Positions 1 through 8,313 of a stretch of DNA of 64,000 nt are shown here, one piece after another (the stretch's first letter is position 1; each line of letters begins with the position of its first letter). Position numbers and translations under genes: made by a program. The notes under the pieces were generated by a model. It ran no database searches. It was not told where the DNA came from and saw nothing but the letters and a program-made list of their open reading frames with translations. Origin of the DNA: Marivibrio sp040218065 (GTDB taxonomy: Bacteria > Pseudomonadota > Alphaproteobacteria > UBA8366 > Aestuariispiraceae); NCBI RefSeq assembly GCF_040218065.1, contig NZ_JAVJQE010000005.1, forward strand, positions 124,001 to 188,000, given 5' to 3'.

Positions 1-54
1 CGCGCCGGCGCAAGCCCCCAGGCGCGCCCTCGTGTAGGTCGGACGGGAGCGGGC

Positions 55-936
55 ATGACCAAACGGCTGTTCATCTTCGGCTACGGCTTCTCCGCCGCGG
101 CGTTCGCGCGGCGGATGCGCGCGCGCGGGTTCGAGATCGCCGCCACCTGCCGGAGCGCCGAGAAGAAGGCGCGGCTCGAGGCGGATGGAATCGAGGCGCA
201 TCTGTTCGACGGAACCGCGCCGATCGCGGCGGCCGAGCGGACGTTGGCCCGCGCCAGCCATCTGCTGTCGTCCGTGCCGCCCGATTCCGAAGGGGACCCC
301 GTGCTGCGTCATCACATAGCGGCGATCCGCGCCGCCGCGCCGTTCGAGTGGATCGGCTATCTCTCCACCACCGGCGTCTACGGCGACCGCGACGGCGATT
401 GGGTCAGTGAAGACAGCGCGCGCACCCCGACCGGCGCGCGCGGGGCGCGGCGGGTGCAGGCGGAAGACGCGTGGTTCTCGCTCGCCGACGCCGGGCCGGT
501 CATGAGTTTCCGTTTGGCGGGGATCTACGGCCCGGGCCGCAGCGCCCTCGACACCGTCCGTCAGGGCAAGGCGCGGCGCATCGTCAAGCCGGGTCAGGTC
601 TTCAGCCGCATCCATATGGAGGACATCGCGCGCGTGCTCGAGGCCTCGGTCGATCGCCCGCACGACGGCGCGGCCTACAATGTCTGCGACGACGAGGCCG
701 CGCCGCCGCAGGACGTGATCGCGCACGCCTGCGAGCTGTTGGGCGAGACGCCGCCGCCGGAAATCCCGTTCGACGAGGCCGAGCTCTCGGACATGGCGAA
801 AAGCTTCTACCGCGACAACAAGCGGGTGCGGAACGACCGAATCAAACGGGAGCTCGGCGTCGCGCTCGCCTTTCCCACCTATCGCGAGGGCCTGGGCGCG
901 CAACTCGCAGCGGAGCGTGCGGAGGCCGCCGATTGA
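55..936 (+). CDS. SDR-type NAD(P)-dependent epimerase/dehydratase
   Basis: A 293-residue extended short-chain dehydrogenase. The N-terminus (LFIFGYGFSAAAFARRM) is a Rossmann dinucleotide-binding loop with the Gly-rich turn shifted to GYGFSA. A YLSTTGVYGD segment near residue 103 carries the Ser/Thr-rich active-site strand of the family, and a FRLAGIYGPGR stretch follows. It resembles YeeZ-like NAD-dependent epimerases of unknown substrate. It stands alone and converges on regA with only 9 bp between the stop codons. The substrate cannot be read from the sequence. Confidence 0.8.
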   Translation: MTKRLFIFGYGFSAAAFARRMRARGFEIAATCRSAEKKARLEADGIEAHLFDGTAPIAAAERTLARASHLLSSVPPDSEGDPVLRHHIAAIRAAAPFEWIGYLSTTGVYGDRDGDWVSEDSARTPTGARGARRVQAEDAWFSLADAGPVMSFRLAGIYGPGRSALDTVRQGKARRIVKPGQVFSRIHMEDIARVLEASVDRPHDGAAYNVCDDEAAPPQDVIAHACELLGETPPPEIPFDEAELSDMAKSFYRDNKRVRNDRIKRELGVALAFPTYREGLGAQLAAERAEAAD

Positions 937-948
937 GCCGGAGGCTCA
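934..948. other. Short palindrome joining two convergent stop codons
   Basis: TGAGCC-GGA-GGCTCA is a perfect 6-bp inverted repeat with a 3-base loop. Its outer triplets are the stop codon of the epimerase (plus strand) and the stop codon of regA (minus strand). It could be a weak bidirectional hairpin, but it has no T-tract, so a terminator role is not established. Confidence 0.4.
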
Positions 949-1518
949 GCCGCGCGGCGCGTGCTTGTTCAGGATCCGCTGCAGCGTGCGGCGATGCATC
1001 TTGAGCCGCCGCGCGGTCTCGGAGACGTTGCGATCGCATTGTTCGAAGACGCGCTGGATGTGCTCCCAACGCACGCGGTCCGCCGACATCGGCTCCTCCG
1101 GCGGCGGCGGCAACTCACGCGCCCCGTCGGCCAGAAGCGCCTGCGCGATCTGATCCGCGTCGGCCGGCTTCGCCAGATAATCGACCGCGCCGCGCTTGAT
1201 GGCGGTGACCGCGCTCGCGATGTTGCCGTAGCCGGTGAGCATCACGATGCGCATGTCGGGGCGCGCGTCGCGCAGCGCGTCGACCGCTTCCAGCCCGTTG
1301 CCGTCGTCGAGCCGCATGTCGACCACTGCATAGGCCGGCTTGACCGCGGCCGCGGCGGCGCCGGCGGCGGTCACGCTTTCCGCGTCCGTCACCTCGAAGC
1401 CGCGCTGCTCCATCGCACGGGCGAGCCGTCGGCGCAGCGGGGCGTCGTCATCCACGATCAGCAATGTGCGCTCCTGCACGGCGTCCGGCGCCGCGCGTTG
1501 CAATTCTTCGGCAGGCAT
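946..1518 (-). CDS. regA: RegA/PrrA/ActR-family redox response regulator
   Basis: A 190-residue response regulator with a receiver domain and a short Fis-type helix-turn-helix. The acidic pocket is DDD at 23-25, the likely phospho-acceptor is Asp67 in VVDMRLDDGNG, and the conserved Lys is 117 in YLAKP. A Pro-rich linker (ELPPPPEEP) precedes the C-terminal helix-turn-helix ETARRLKMHRRTLQRILNKH, which is highly conserved in RegA/PrrA. It is encoded downstream of regB, with an 89-bp gap, so the two are probably co-transcribed. In purple bacteria RegA activates photosynthesis, carbon and nitrogen fixation genes at low oxygen. The senC/prrC gene that often sits beside it is absent. Confidence 0.95.
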   Translation of the reverse strand: MPAEELQRAAPDAVQERTLLIVDDDAPLRRRLARAMEQRGFEVTDAESVTAAGAAAAAVKPAYAVVDMRLDDGNGLEAVDALRDARPDMRIVMLTGYGNIASAVTAIKRGAVDYLAKPADADQIAQALLADGARELPPPPEEPMSADRVRWEHIQRVFEQCDRNVSETARRLKMHRRTLQRILNKHAPRG

Positions 1519-1607
1519 CTTTCACCTCGCTTCCATCCGGGAGCGCCGCTTTTCCATTTCCTCCGACCCGGACCGGTCGACGGGAGGGCGGCGCGCTCCG
1601 TGGCGTA

Positions 1608-3020
1608 TTATGTAGGCTTTTCCGCGCCCTGGGCCAGCGTTCGACGCTCGAATTCGACCGTCGCCTCGGCGCCCCGACGGTTCCGGAAGACAAGCCGTCC
1701 GCCCACCGACTCCAACAGCGTCGTGGCGATGAAGACGCCGAGGCCGAGATGGCCGTCCCGTCCGGCGCGGGTCGACATGTAGGGCTCGCCCAACGCCTGC
1801 AGAACCTGCGGCGCGAAGCCGGGTCCGTCGTCCTTCACGGCGACGCTCACCCGCTCGGTCGACCAATGCAGCCGGATTTCGACCCGCCGGCGCGCGAACT
1901 GGCCGGCGTTCGAGATCAGGTTGCCGAGCCCGTGCAGCAGCTCCGGTCGGCGCAGCACCCAGGGCTCGGACCCCTCATTGGCCTCGTCGGCGACGATGGC
2001 GAACTCGACGCGTTCCGGCACGTGATTTTCCGCCGCCGTCTCGATCAGGCCGGTCAGCGTCAGCCGCTCATAAGGATCGGCCGCCTTGTCGCGGCCGCCG
2101 ACGTCCGAGAGCGGCCGACGCTCGAGCCCGACCAGAATGTCGCGGCAGCGCTGCGATTGCTCATGCAGCAGCTCGATGTCCTCGCGCAGCGGATCGTCCG
2201 GGTGAACCTCGGCTTTCAGGTCCTTGGTCACCACCGCGATGGTGGCGAGAGGGCTGCCCAATTCGTGCGCCGCCGCTGCGGCCAGCGCGCCGACGGCCGA
2301 GGTCTCGCGCTCGCGCGCCAGGGCCGACTCGGTCTCGGCCAGGGCGGCGGACAGGCGCCGGCTGTCGTCGGTCACCGACCAGATATAGGCGCCGATGAAG
2401 CTGAGCGCGACGGCCAGCGCCGTCCAGACGCCCAGGATATAGGCGGGCGGCAACAGCAAGGGGTTCGCTCCCCAGGGCAGCGGGTAATGGAGGACGGCGA
2501 GCGCGCTTGCGATCACGGTCGCCAAGGCGATCATCCAGGCGGCCGAGCGGCGCGACAAGATCGTCGCGGCCACCACCACCGGTCCCAGGATCAGGATCGA
2601 AAACGGATTGGCGAGCCCGCCGGTGAAGCCGAGCAACGCGCCCAACTGCACCAGGTCGAACGCCATCACCAACGCCGCGCGGCCTTCGGCCATGCGGCCC
2701 GGTCCCGGCGGCGCCGTGATCCAAAGCCAGACGTTGGACAGCGCCAGCGCGCCGATCGTCGCGAAGCATTCGATCAGCGCGACCTCGAAACCCAGCGCAT
2801 CATGCACCGTCAGCACCGCGACCGCCTGGCCGACCACGGCGATCCACCGAATCAACAGCAGCGTGCGCGGGTGAATGGCGACCCGACGGCCGGGCGGCGG
2901 ACGCGTGGCGGACCCGCCGCGCTCGACGAACCGGTCGGCGACCGGCGCGCCCACGGGCGGACCCGGGCGGTGGGGGCGGCCGAGGTCTTCGGCCGGATTA
3001 TCTCGCGTCGCGTCCGTCAT
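1608..3020 (-). CDS. regB: RegB/PrrB-family redox sensor histidine kinase
   Basis: A 470-residue membrane kinase. Hydrophobic segments span roughly residues 52-215. They include the GGLANPF loop (134-140), known as the ubiquinone-binding motif of RegB. The H-box is AAAAHELGSPLATIAVV with phospho-His252. The redox-active cysteine of the family is present as Cys292 in QSQRCRDILVGL. The N- and G-boxes (ELLHGLGNLISNA, DDGPGFAPQ, GLGLGVFIA) form the ATPase lid. The first 50 residues are a Pro/Arg-rich extension. The gene overlaps the 3' end of the upstream APH/ATPase gene by 23 bp and precedes regA. Confidence 0.95.
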   Translation of the reverse strand: MTDATRDNPAEDLGRPHRPGPPVGAPVADRFVERGGSATRPPPGRRVAIHPRTLLLIRWIAVVGQAVAVLTVHDALGFEVALIECFATIGALALSNVWLWITAPPGPGRMAEGRAALVMAFDLVQLGALLGFTGGLANPFSILILGPVVVAATILSRRSAAWMIALATVIASALAVLHYPLPWGANPLLLPPAYILGVWTALAVALSFIGAYIWSVTDDSRRLSAALAETESALARERETSAVGALAAAAAHELGSPLATIAVVTKDLKAEVHPDDPLREDIELLHEQSQRCRDILVGLERRPLSDVGGRDKAADPYERLTLTGLIETAAENHVPERVEFAIVADEANEGSEPWVLRRPELLHGLGNLISNAGQFARRRVEIRLHWSTERVSVAVKDDGPGFAPQVLQALGEPYMSTRAGRDGHLGLGVFIATTLLESVGGRLVFRNRRGAEATVEFERRTLAQGAEKPT

Positions 3021-4542
3021 CTCTCTCCAGCATACGCAAAGCGCGCCCGGAAAGATCGGAAATCGAGCGATCGGCCGTCAACCGCGGCCAGTCGACCGAC
3101 CCGGCGCCGGCCTCCAACTGCGCCTTCAGCACCGTTTCGTCGGCGTCGGACGCGTCGCCGCGCCGCCCCGCAATGCGCGCGGCCATCACCTCGGCGGGCG
3201 CGTCCAGCCACAGCCCTTGAAACGGGACGCCGGCCGCCTGCGCCGCCGCCTCGATGCGCGCGCGGCTCTCGGGATGGGTGAAAGTTGCGTCCGCGATAAC
3301 GCCGACCCCCTCGGCGAGGAGCGCGGCGGCGCGCGACTCCATTTCTGCGTAGACGGCGACGCTCACAGCCTCGTCGTAAGCGTCGGCGGGCAGGGGGGCG
3401 GTCTCGGCCGCGCCGAAGCGCGCCTTGCGCAGCTGGTCGGTGCGAACGACGACGGCGCCGGGCGGGCCGCCGACCGAGGGGGCGATCGCGCGGGCCAACG
3501 TGGACTTGCCCGAGCCGGAAAAGCCGCCGATCGCGATCAGCCGCACCGGCTTCGCCCTCAGGTGGTCCGCGGCGCGGGCGAGGTAGCGCGCGGCCTCTTC
3601 GCGCATCGCGGCCGCCTCCTGCGGGTCTTCCTGAACGGCGGCGCCGGCGGCGCTCACCTTGGCGCGGATCGCCGCGCGCATGGAGAGATACAGCGGCGAC
3701 AGACCCTGTCCCGCCGGATCGTCCCAGACCTCCAGCCAGCGGTCGCGAACCAGCGCCGCCTCCGGCGTCAGCCCGCGATGATCCAGGTCCATCAGCAGGA
3801 AGGCGAGGTCGTAGAGCGGGTCGATGTTCGCGAAGGCGTCGTTGAACTCGATGCCGTCGAACAACGTCGGCCGCCCGGCGATCTCGCAGATGTTGCGCAA
3901 ATGCAGATCGCCGTGGCAGCGCCGCACCGAGGCCGAGCGCGCGGCCAGCGCTTCGGCGCGCTCGGCGAGCGCCTTCTCGGTCCCGCGCGCCAACCGCTCC
4001 ACCGCCCGCCGATCAAGACCGTCGTCGGCGCGCATGTCCTGGATGGTGTCGCGCGCGATCTTGGCGGCGGCCGACGCCCAGTCGACATCTTTGACGCGCT
4101 CCGCCTCGCGGTGAAAACGCGCGATCTCGCGGGCCAGATCCGACAGCTTCGCCGCCGTCAGACGCCCGTCGGCCGCCTGCCGATCGAACAAGCTGTCCTC
4201 GTCGAAGCGGCGCATGACCACGACCCAGTCGAGCGCCGCGCTCGGCGTCTCGCCGATCTCGCCGAGACGTGCTCCCTCCTCGCCGGCGACGATCGGCGCC
4301 ACGCCGAGATAGAGGTCGGGCGCGGTGCGGCGGTTGAGCGTCACCTCCCGCTCGGCGGCCGCGCGACGTTTCTCGGCGGTCGAGAAATCCATGAAGCTGA
4401 AGCGCACGGCGCGTTTGAGCTTGTAGACATGCGCGCCCTTCAGAAAAACGGCGCTGGCGTGCGTATCGATTCGCCGGTCCGCGCCCTGCGTCAGCCGCGC
4501 CAGCTGCGGGCCTTGATCCTCGACGATGAAGTCGGCGGTCAT
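2998..4542 (-). CDS. Fused aminoglycoside-phosphotransferase-like / P-loop kinase protein
   Basis: A 514-residue two-domain protein. The first ~310 residues resemble the APH/ChoK kinase fold, with the catalytic loop CHGDLHLRNI and the metal-binding motif LFDGIEF. The last ~190 residues form a zeta-toxin/gluconate-kinase-like P-loop domain with Walker A GGFSGSGKSTLARAI. This architecture (bifunctional APH/AAA-type ATPase) is widespread and its substrate is unknown. The ATG at 4542 lies 14 bp after the cobT stop; the frame is open further upstream, but that part only shadows cobT. Its 3' end runs 23 bp into regB. Confidence 0.8.
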   Translation of the reverse strand: MTADFIVEDQGPQLARLTQGADRRIDTHASAVFLKGAHVYKLKRAVRFSFMDFSTAEKRRAAAEREVTLNRRTAPDLYLGVAPIVAGEEGARLGEIGETPSAALDWVVVMRRFDEDSLFDRQAADGRLTAAKLSDLAREIARFHREAERVKDVDWASAAAKIARDTIQDMRADDGLDRRAVERLARGTEKALAERAEALAARSASVRRCHGDLHLRNICEIAGRPTLFDGIEFNDAFANIDPLYDLAFLLMDLDHRGLTPEAALVRDRWLEVWDDPAGQGLSPLYLSMRAAIRAKVSAAGAAVQEDPQEAAAMREEAARYLARAADHLRAKPVRLIAIGGFSGSGKSTLARAIAPSVGGPPGAVVVRTDQLRKARFGAAETAPLPADAYDEAVSVAVYAEMESRAAALLAEGVGVIADATFTHPESRARIEAAAQAAGVPFQGLWLDAPAEVMAARIAGRRGDASDADETVLKAQLEAGAGSVDWPRLTADRSISDLSGRALRMLERDDGRDAR

Positions 4543-4556
4543 GAGCCGGCCGCCGA

Positions 4557-5600
4557 TCAGGCTGCGGGGCCGCTGACCGCCGCTTCGGCGAAGGTCGCCA
4601 TGCCGGCGTGGCAGGCGATCGCCGATTTGACGACCCCCAGCGCCACCGCGGCGCCCGAGCCTTCGCCGAGCCGCATGCCCAGGTCGAGCAACGGCTCCTT
4701 GCCCAGCGCCTGCATCAGGCGGCCGTGGCCGGGCTCGGCGGAGCGATGCGCGATCAGGCAGTGATCCAGCGCCGTCTCGTCGATCGCCTGCAGGATCGCC
4801 GCCGCGGCGGTGCAGGCGAAGCCGTCGAGGATCACCGGGACGCGGCCCATGCGCGCCGCGATCACGGCGCCGGCGATCGCCGCCAGCTCCAGCCCGCCCA
4901 GCCGGCGCAGCAGATCGAACGGGTCCGCCGCCGCCTGGGCGTGCAGGGCTACGCCGGCCTCGACCACCTTGATCTTGGCGGTCAGCGCATCCCCCTGAAC
5001 GCCCGTGCCGGGCCCGGTCCAGTCTGCGGCCGCCCCGCCGAACAGCGCGCAGGAAAGCGCCGCGGCGCTGGTCGAATTGCCGATCCCCATCTCGCCGAGG
5101 CACAGCAGGTCGACCCCTTCCTCGACCGCCATCATGCCGTAGGCCAGCGCCGTGGCGACGTCCGCCTCCCCCATCGCGGGCTCCAGCGTGAAGTCTAACG
5201 TCGGGTGGTCCAGCGCCATCTCGTAGACGCGCAGCTCCGCGTCGTGAACCGCGCAGAGTTGGTTCACCGCCGCCCCGCCGCGCTGAAAGTTCGCGACCAT
5301 CTGGGCGGTGACGTCTGCGGGATAGGCCGAGACGCCGCGCGCCGCGACGCCGTGATTGGCGGCGAAGACCGCGACCCGCGGTCGATCGACCTTCGCCGGA
5401 TGGCGGCCCTGCCAGGCGGCGGCCCATTCGGCGATCGTCTCCAGGCGACCCAGCGCGCCGGCGGGTTTGGTCAACTCAGTCTCGCGGCTGCGGGCGGCGT
5501 CGGCCGCGGCCTTGTCCGGGCCGGGCATCGCGCGCATCAGGCCCCGGATTTCCTCCAGGTCGGCCTCGGGACCGGGTTCGGCGGTCTGGTCGTCGCTCAT
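4557..5600 (-). CDS. cobT: Nicotinate-nucleotide:dimethylbenzimidazole phosphoribosyltransferase
   Basis: A 347-residue CobT. It makes alpha-ribazole 5'-phosphate from nicotinate mononucleotide and dimethylbenzimidazole for the lower ligand of cobalamin. Diagnostic segments are TKPAGALGRLE near the N-terminus, ANHGVAARGVSAYP, GEMGIGNSTSAAAL, and the C-terminal catalytic glutamate in RLGEGSGAAVAL. It diverges from cobS across a 95-bp gap and is followed by the APH/ATPase gene. No cobalamin riboswitch fits in the short upstream gap. Confidence 0.96.
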   Translation of the reverse strand: MSDDQTAEPGPEADLEEIRGLMRAMPGPDKAAADAARSRETELTKPAGALGRLETIAEWAAAWQGRHPAKVDRPRVAVFAANHGVAARGVSAYPADVTAQMVANFQRGGAAVNQLCAVHDAELRVYEMALDHPTLDFTLEPAMGEADVATALAYGMMAVEEGVDLLCLGEMGIGNSTSAAALSCALFGGAAADWTGPGTGVQGDALTAKIKVVEAGVALHAQAAADPFDLLRRLGGLELAAIAGAVIAARMGRVPVILDGFACTAAAAILQAIDETALDHCLIAHRSAEPGHGRLMQALGKEPLLDLGMRLGEGSGAAVALGVVKSAIACHAGMATFAEAAVSGPAA

Positions 5601-5695
5601 CGCCCTCGTCTTTCAAAAAATCCGGCAAGAAAGCCGCGGCGCGCCCGGCCTTTCGCCATTGCGCCCGCGCGTCCGCAGGCTTAGAGACTCCGATC

Positions 5696-6496
5696 ATGAC
5701 CGGCAAGACCGAACCGTCCTCCTCTCCGCTCGGCGCGCTCGTCGGCGACCTTCTGTGCGCGCTCGCCTTTCTGACGCGCGCGCCGGTCCCGGCGACGTCA
5801 AGCGCGCACGCCCGACCGCTCGGCCAGGCCGCTTGGGCCTTCCCGCTGGTCGGCCTGGGCGTGGGGTTCGGGGCGGGCGCGGTGCTGGCCCTCGCCGCGG
5901 CGCTCGGCGTCCCGCCGCTGGCGGCCGGGTTGCTGGCGCTCGGCGCGAGCGCGACGCTGACCGGCGCGCTGCATGAGGACGGGCTCGCCGATACGCTCGA
6001 CGGCCTTTGGGGCGGGCGCGATCCGGCCCGGCGGCTGGAGATCATGCGCGACAGCCGCATCGGCGGGTTCGGGGCCTTGGGCCTCGTGATCTCAGTCGGG
6101 CTGCGTGCGGCCTGTCTGGCGGCGATCGTCGAGGGGGCCGGCGCGGAGGCCGCATGGCTCGCCTTCGTCGCCGCGGCGGCGGCGGGGCGCGGGGCGTTGC
6201 CGGCGATCATGCATCTGACGCCTCGGGCCAGCGCCACGGGCCTCGGGGCGATGGCGGGCCGGCCCAGCGCGGATCGCGCCGTCATCGCCGCGGGGCTCGG
6301 CACGCTGGCGCTGCCGCTGCTGCTGGGTCCGGGCGCCGGGCCGGCGGCGGCGCTGTTGGCGTCGATCGCGGCGGTGAAGCTCGCGCTGGTGGCGCGCTGG
6401 AAGTTGGGCGGCTATAACGGCGACGTGCTTGGCGCGGCGGAGCAGGCGGTGGAGATCGCCGTCCTGCTGACCGCCGCGGCGGCCTTGTCCTACTGA
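5696..6496 (+). CDS. cobS: Adenosylcobinamide-GDP ribazoletransferase
   Basis: A 266-residue integral membrane CobS, which joins adenosylcobinamide-GDP to alpha-ribazole in the last assembly steps of cobalamin. It shows the family pattern LTRAPVP near residue 27, the acidic motif HEDGLADTLDGLWGG and the DSRIGGFGALGL segment, all linked to metal and substrate binding. Several Ala/Leu/Gly-rich membrane spans follow, and it ends with KLGGYNGDVLGAAEQ. It heads a rightward run (cobS, phosphatase, unknown gene, cobU, cobW). Confidence 0.96.
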   Translation: MTGKTEPSSSPLGALVGDLLCALAFLTRAPVPATSSAHARPLGQAAWAFPLVGLGVGFGAGAVLALAAALGVPPLAAGLLALGASATLTGALHEDGLADTLDGLWGGRDPARRLEIMRDSRIGGFGALGLVISVGLRAACLAAIVEGAGAEAAWLAFVAAAAAGRGALPAIMHLTPRASATGLGAMAGRPSADRAVIAAGLGTLALPLLLGPGAGPAAALLASIAAVKLALVARWKLGGYNGDVLGAAEQAVEIAVLLTAAAALSY

Positions 6497-6536
6497 TTCT
6501 TGTTTCGAGCGGGTTTTTGAGCGAGTTGGAGCGGCC

Positions 6537-7202
6537 ATGACGGCGACGGTGACGCGATGGTGGTGGGTGCGGCACGCGCCGGTCACGGTCAATCAGGGCC
6601 GGATCTACGGGGCGCAGGATCTGGACTGCGAGACCGACGACCGCGGGTCCTTCGACGGTCTGGCGGCCTTGTTGCCGGACGGCTCGGCGCTGGTGACCAG
6701 CCAACTGAAACGCACCCATCAGACGGCGGACGCGATCCGCGCCGCCGGCCTGGATCTGCCGGAGCCGCTGGTGGAGCCGGCGCTGGGCGAGCAGAGCTTC
6801 GGCGTCTGGCAGGGCCTTCGCCATGAAGACCTGCAGCGCGACGAGGCGTTCACCGGCCATCATTTCTGGCTCTGCCCCGGCTATTTCCGCCCGCCGGAGG
6901 GGGAAAGCTTCGCCGACTTGATCGCTCGGGTGGCGGAGGCGGTGGAGCGTCTGTCGGACGCCCACGCCGGGCGCGACGTCGTCTGCGTCGCCCACGGCGG
7001 CACCATCCGCGCGGCGCTGGCGCTGGCGCTCGGCCTCGATGCGGAAGGGGCGCTCGGTTTCGCGATCGACAATCTGAGCGTCACCCGCCTCGACCGGATC
7101 GTGGAGCGCGGCGCGGCGCCGGACGGTCATCAGGACCGCCGGATGTGGCGGGTGGTGATGGTCAACCGCGCGCCCGCCGCGCCCGTAGCGCCGAAGGCCT
7201 GA
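6537..7202 (+). CDS. cobC: Histidine phosphatase family protein (CobC-like alpha-ribazole phosphatase)
   Basis: A 221-residue phosphoglycerate-mutase-fold phosphatase. The phospho-acceptor His is in WWWVRHAPVT, here RHA rather than the usual RHG. The second His is in VCVAHGGTIRAAL. The position between cobS and cobU points to alpha-ribazole-5'-phosphate phosphatase, but the branch is broad and the substrate is inferred from context. It lies 40 bp after cobS. Confidence 0.75.
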   Translation: MTATVTRWWWVRHAPVTVNQGRIYGAQDLDCETDDRGSFDGLAALLPDGSALVTSQLKRTHQTADAIRAAGLDLPEPLVEPALGEQSFGVWQGLRHEDLQRDEAFTGHHFWLCPGYFRPPEGESFADLIARVAEAVERLSDAHAGRDVVCVAHGGTIRAALALALGLDAEGALGFAIDNLSVTRLDRIVERGAAPDGHQDRRMWRVVMVNRAPAAPVAPKA

Positions 7203-7207
7203 CGCCG

Positions 7208-7738
7208 ATGTTCGAGGAGCATCTGACCAACCCTCGCGGCTGGTTCGGCGCGCTGCTGGTCCTCGGCTTCTTTTTTCTGATGTGGAAGTTCGCCCGCAAG
7301 CCGGGCGCCAAACCTCAGACGTGGGAATACAGCTACGATTATGTCTGTGAACGCGCAGAGGAGGCGAACGACAAGCTGGCGGAGACCTTTCAGGCGATGC
7401 TGGCGGCGCTCAAGCCGAAGGAGCGGAAGCGCGCGCATCTGATCCGATTGGCGGTCATGAACCGCGGGGCCTGGCGCATCGCGCCGGAGAACCATCTGCG
7501 CCCGCTGACGGTCGCCTTCCCCCAGGACGCCCGGCTGCTCGCGGCCGAGTTCGTCGAGGCCTTCGGACCCGCGCCCGAGGGGACGCCCCAGATCACCCGC
7601 TACGAGCGCGGGATCGAGGTCGCGCCCTTCGATCTGCCGGTCAATTGCGCGCTGGTCTTCCAACTGGTCGCCACCGCCCCGCCGAGCGTGATCGACGGCG
7701 GGATCGAAGGCCAGGCGGCGATCGAGAGGCTGAAATGA
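7208..7738 (+). CDS. Membrane-anchored protein of unknown function in the cob operon
   Basis: A 176-residue protein I do not recognise. One N-terminal transmembrane segment (GALLVLGFFFLMWKFA, about residues 14-30) is followed by a soluble domain of about 145 residues with a charged helix (CERAEEANDKLAETFQAM). It starts at the ATG 5 bp after the phosphatase stop. Its own stop overlaps the cobU start (ATGA), so translation of the two is probably coupled. Context suggests a link to cobalamin assembly at the membrane; there is no sequence motif to confirm this. Confidence 0.7.
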   Translation: MFEEHLTNPRGWFGALLVLGFFFLMWKFARKPGAKPQTWEYSYDYVCERAEEANDKLAETFQAMLAALKPKERKRAHLIRLAVMNRGAWRIAPENHLRPLTVAFPQDARLLAAEFVEAFGPAPEGTPQITRYERGIEVAPFDLPVNCALVFQLVATAPPSVIDGGIEGQAAIERLK

Positions 7739-8277
7739 CGCCGGCCCCGTTCGATCGCGGCGTGCTGTTCCTCCTCGGCGGCGCGCGCAGCGGCAAGACG
7801 CGCCGCGCGCTGGCGGCGGCGGAGGATCTGTTCGAGCGCCGCGCTTTGGCCCCGATCTACATCGCCACCGCCCAGGCTTTCGACGACGAGATGCGCGCGC
7901 GCATCGACGCGCACAAGGCCGAGCGCGGCGACCACTGGACGACGGTCGAGGCGCCGCGCGATCTGTCGCAGGCGATCGGGCGCGAGACGTCGGAGGATCG
8001 CGTGCTGCTGGTCGATTGCTTGACGCTGTGGACCAGCAACTTGATGCTGGCGGACGAAGATTTGGCGGGGCCGACGGAGGCGCTGGTCGCGGCGCTGAAG
8101 GGCGCTGCCGGGCCGGTGATCGTCGTTTCCAACGAAGTGGGCTTGGGCGTCGTCCCGGAGACTGCGCTGGGTCGCCGCTTTCGGGACGAAGCCGGCCGGA
8201 TCAACCAGCGGGTCGCGGACGCCGCCGACCGGGTGGAGTTCGTCGCCGCCGGCCTGCCGATGCGCCTCAAAGGCTGA
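7735..8277 (+). CDS. cobU: Bifunctional adenosylcobinamide kinase/guanylyltransferase
   Basis: A 180-residue CobU/CobP. It phosphorylates adenosylcobinamide and then transfers GMP to give adenosylcobinamide-GDP, the substrate of CobS. Walker A is GGARSGKT at 15-22. Further family motifs are APIYIATAQAFDDEM, the IDAHKAERG guanylylation-site region, LLVDCLTLWTSNLM (Walker B) and the GLGVVPETALGRRFRD stretch. The start codon overlaps the stop of the preceding gene. An internal CobU domain of normal length shows no truncation. Confidence 0.95.
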   Translation: MTPAPFDRGVLFLLGGARSGKTRRALAAAEDLFERRALAPIYIATAQAFDDEMRARIDAHKAERGDHWTTVEAPRDLSQAIGRETSEDRVLLVDCLTLWTSNLMLADEDLAGPTEALVAALKGAAGPVIVVSNEVGLGVVPETALGRRFRDEAGRINQRVADAADRVEFVAAGLPMRLKG

Positions 8278-8313
8278 GCGCGCGAAAGACTGTGAAAGAC
8301 TGAGGAGAGGCCG

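Noticed and set aside
5601..5695. A cobalamin riboswitch upstream of cobS or cobT.
   Set aside because: The gap is only 95 bp, too short for the full aptamer, and no B12-box-like sequence is seen. None was found before cobW either.
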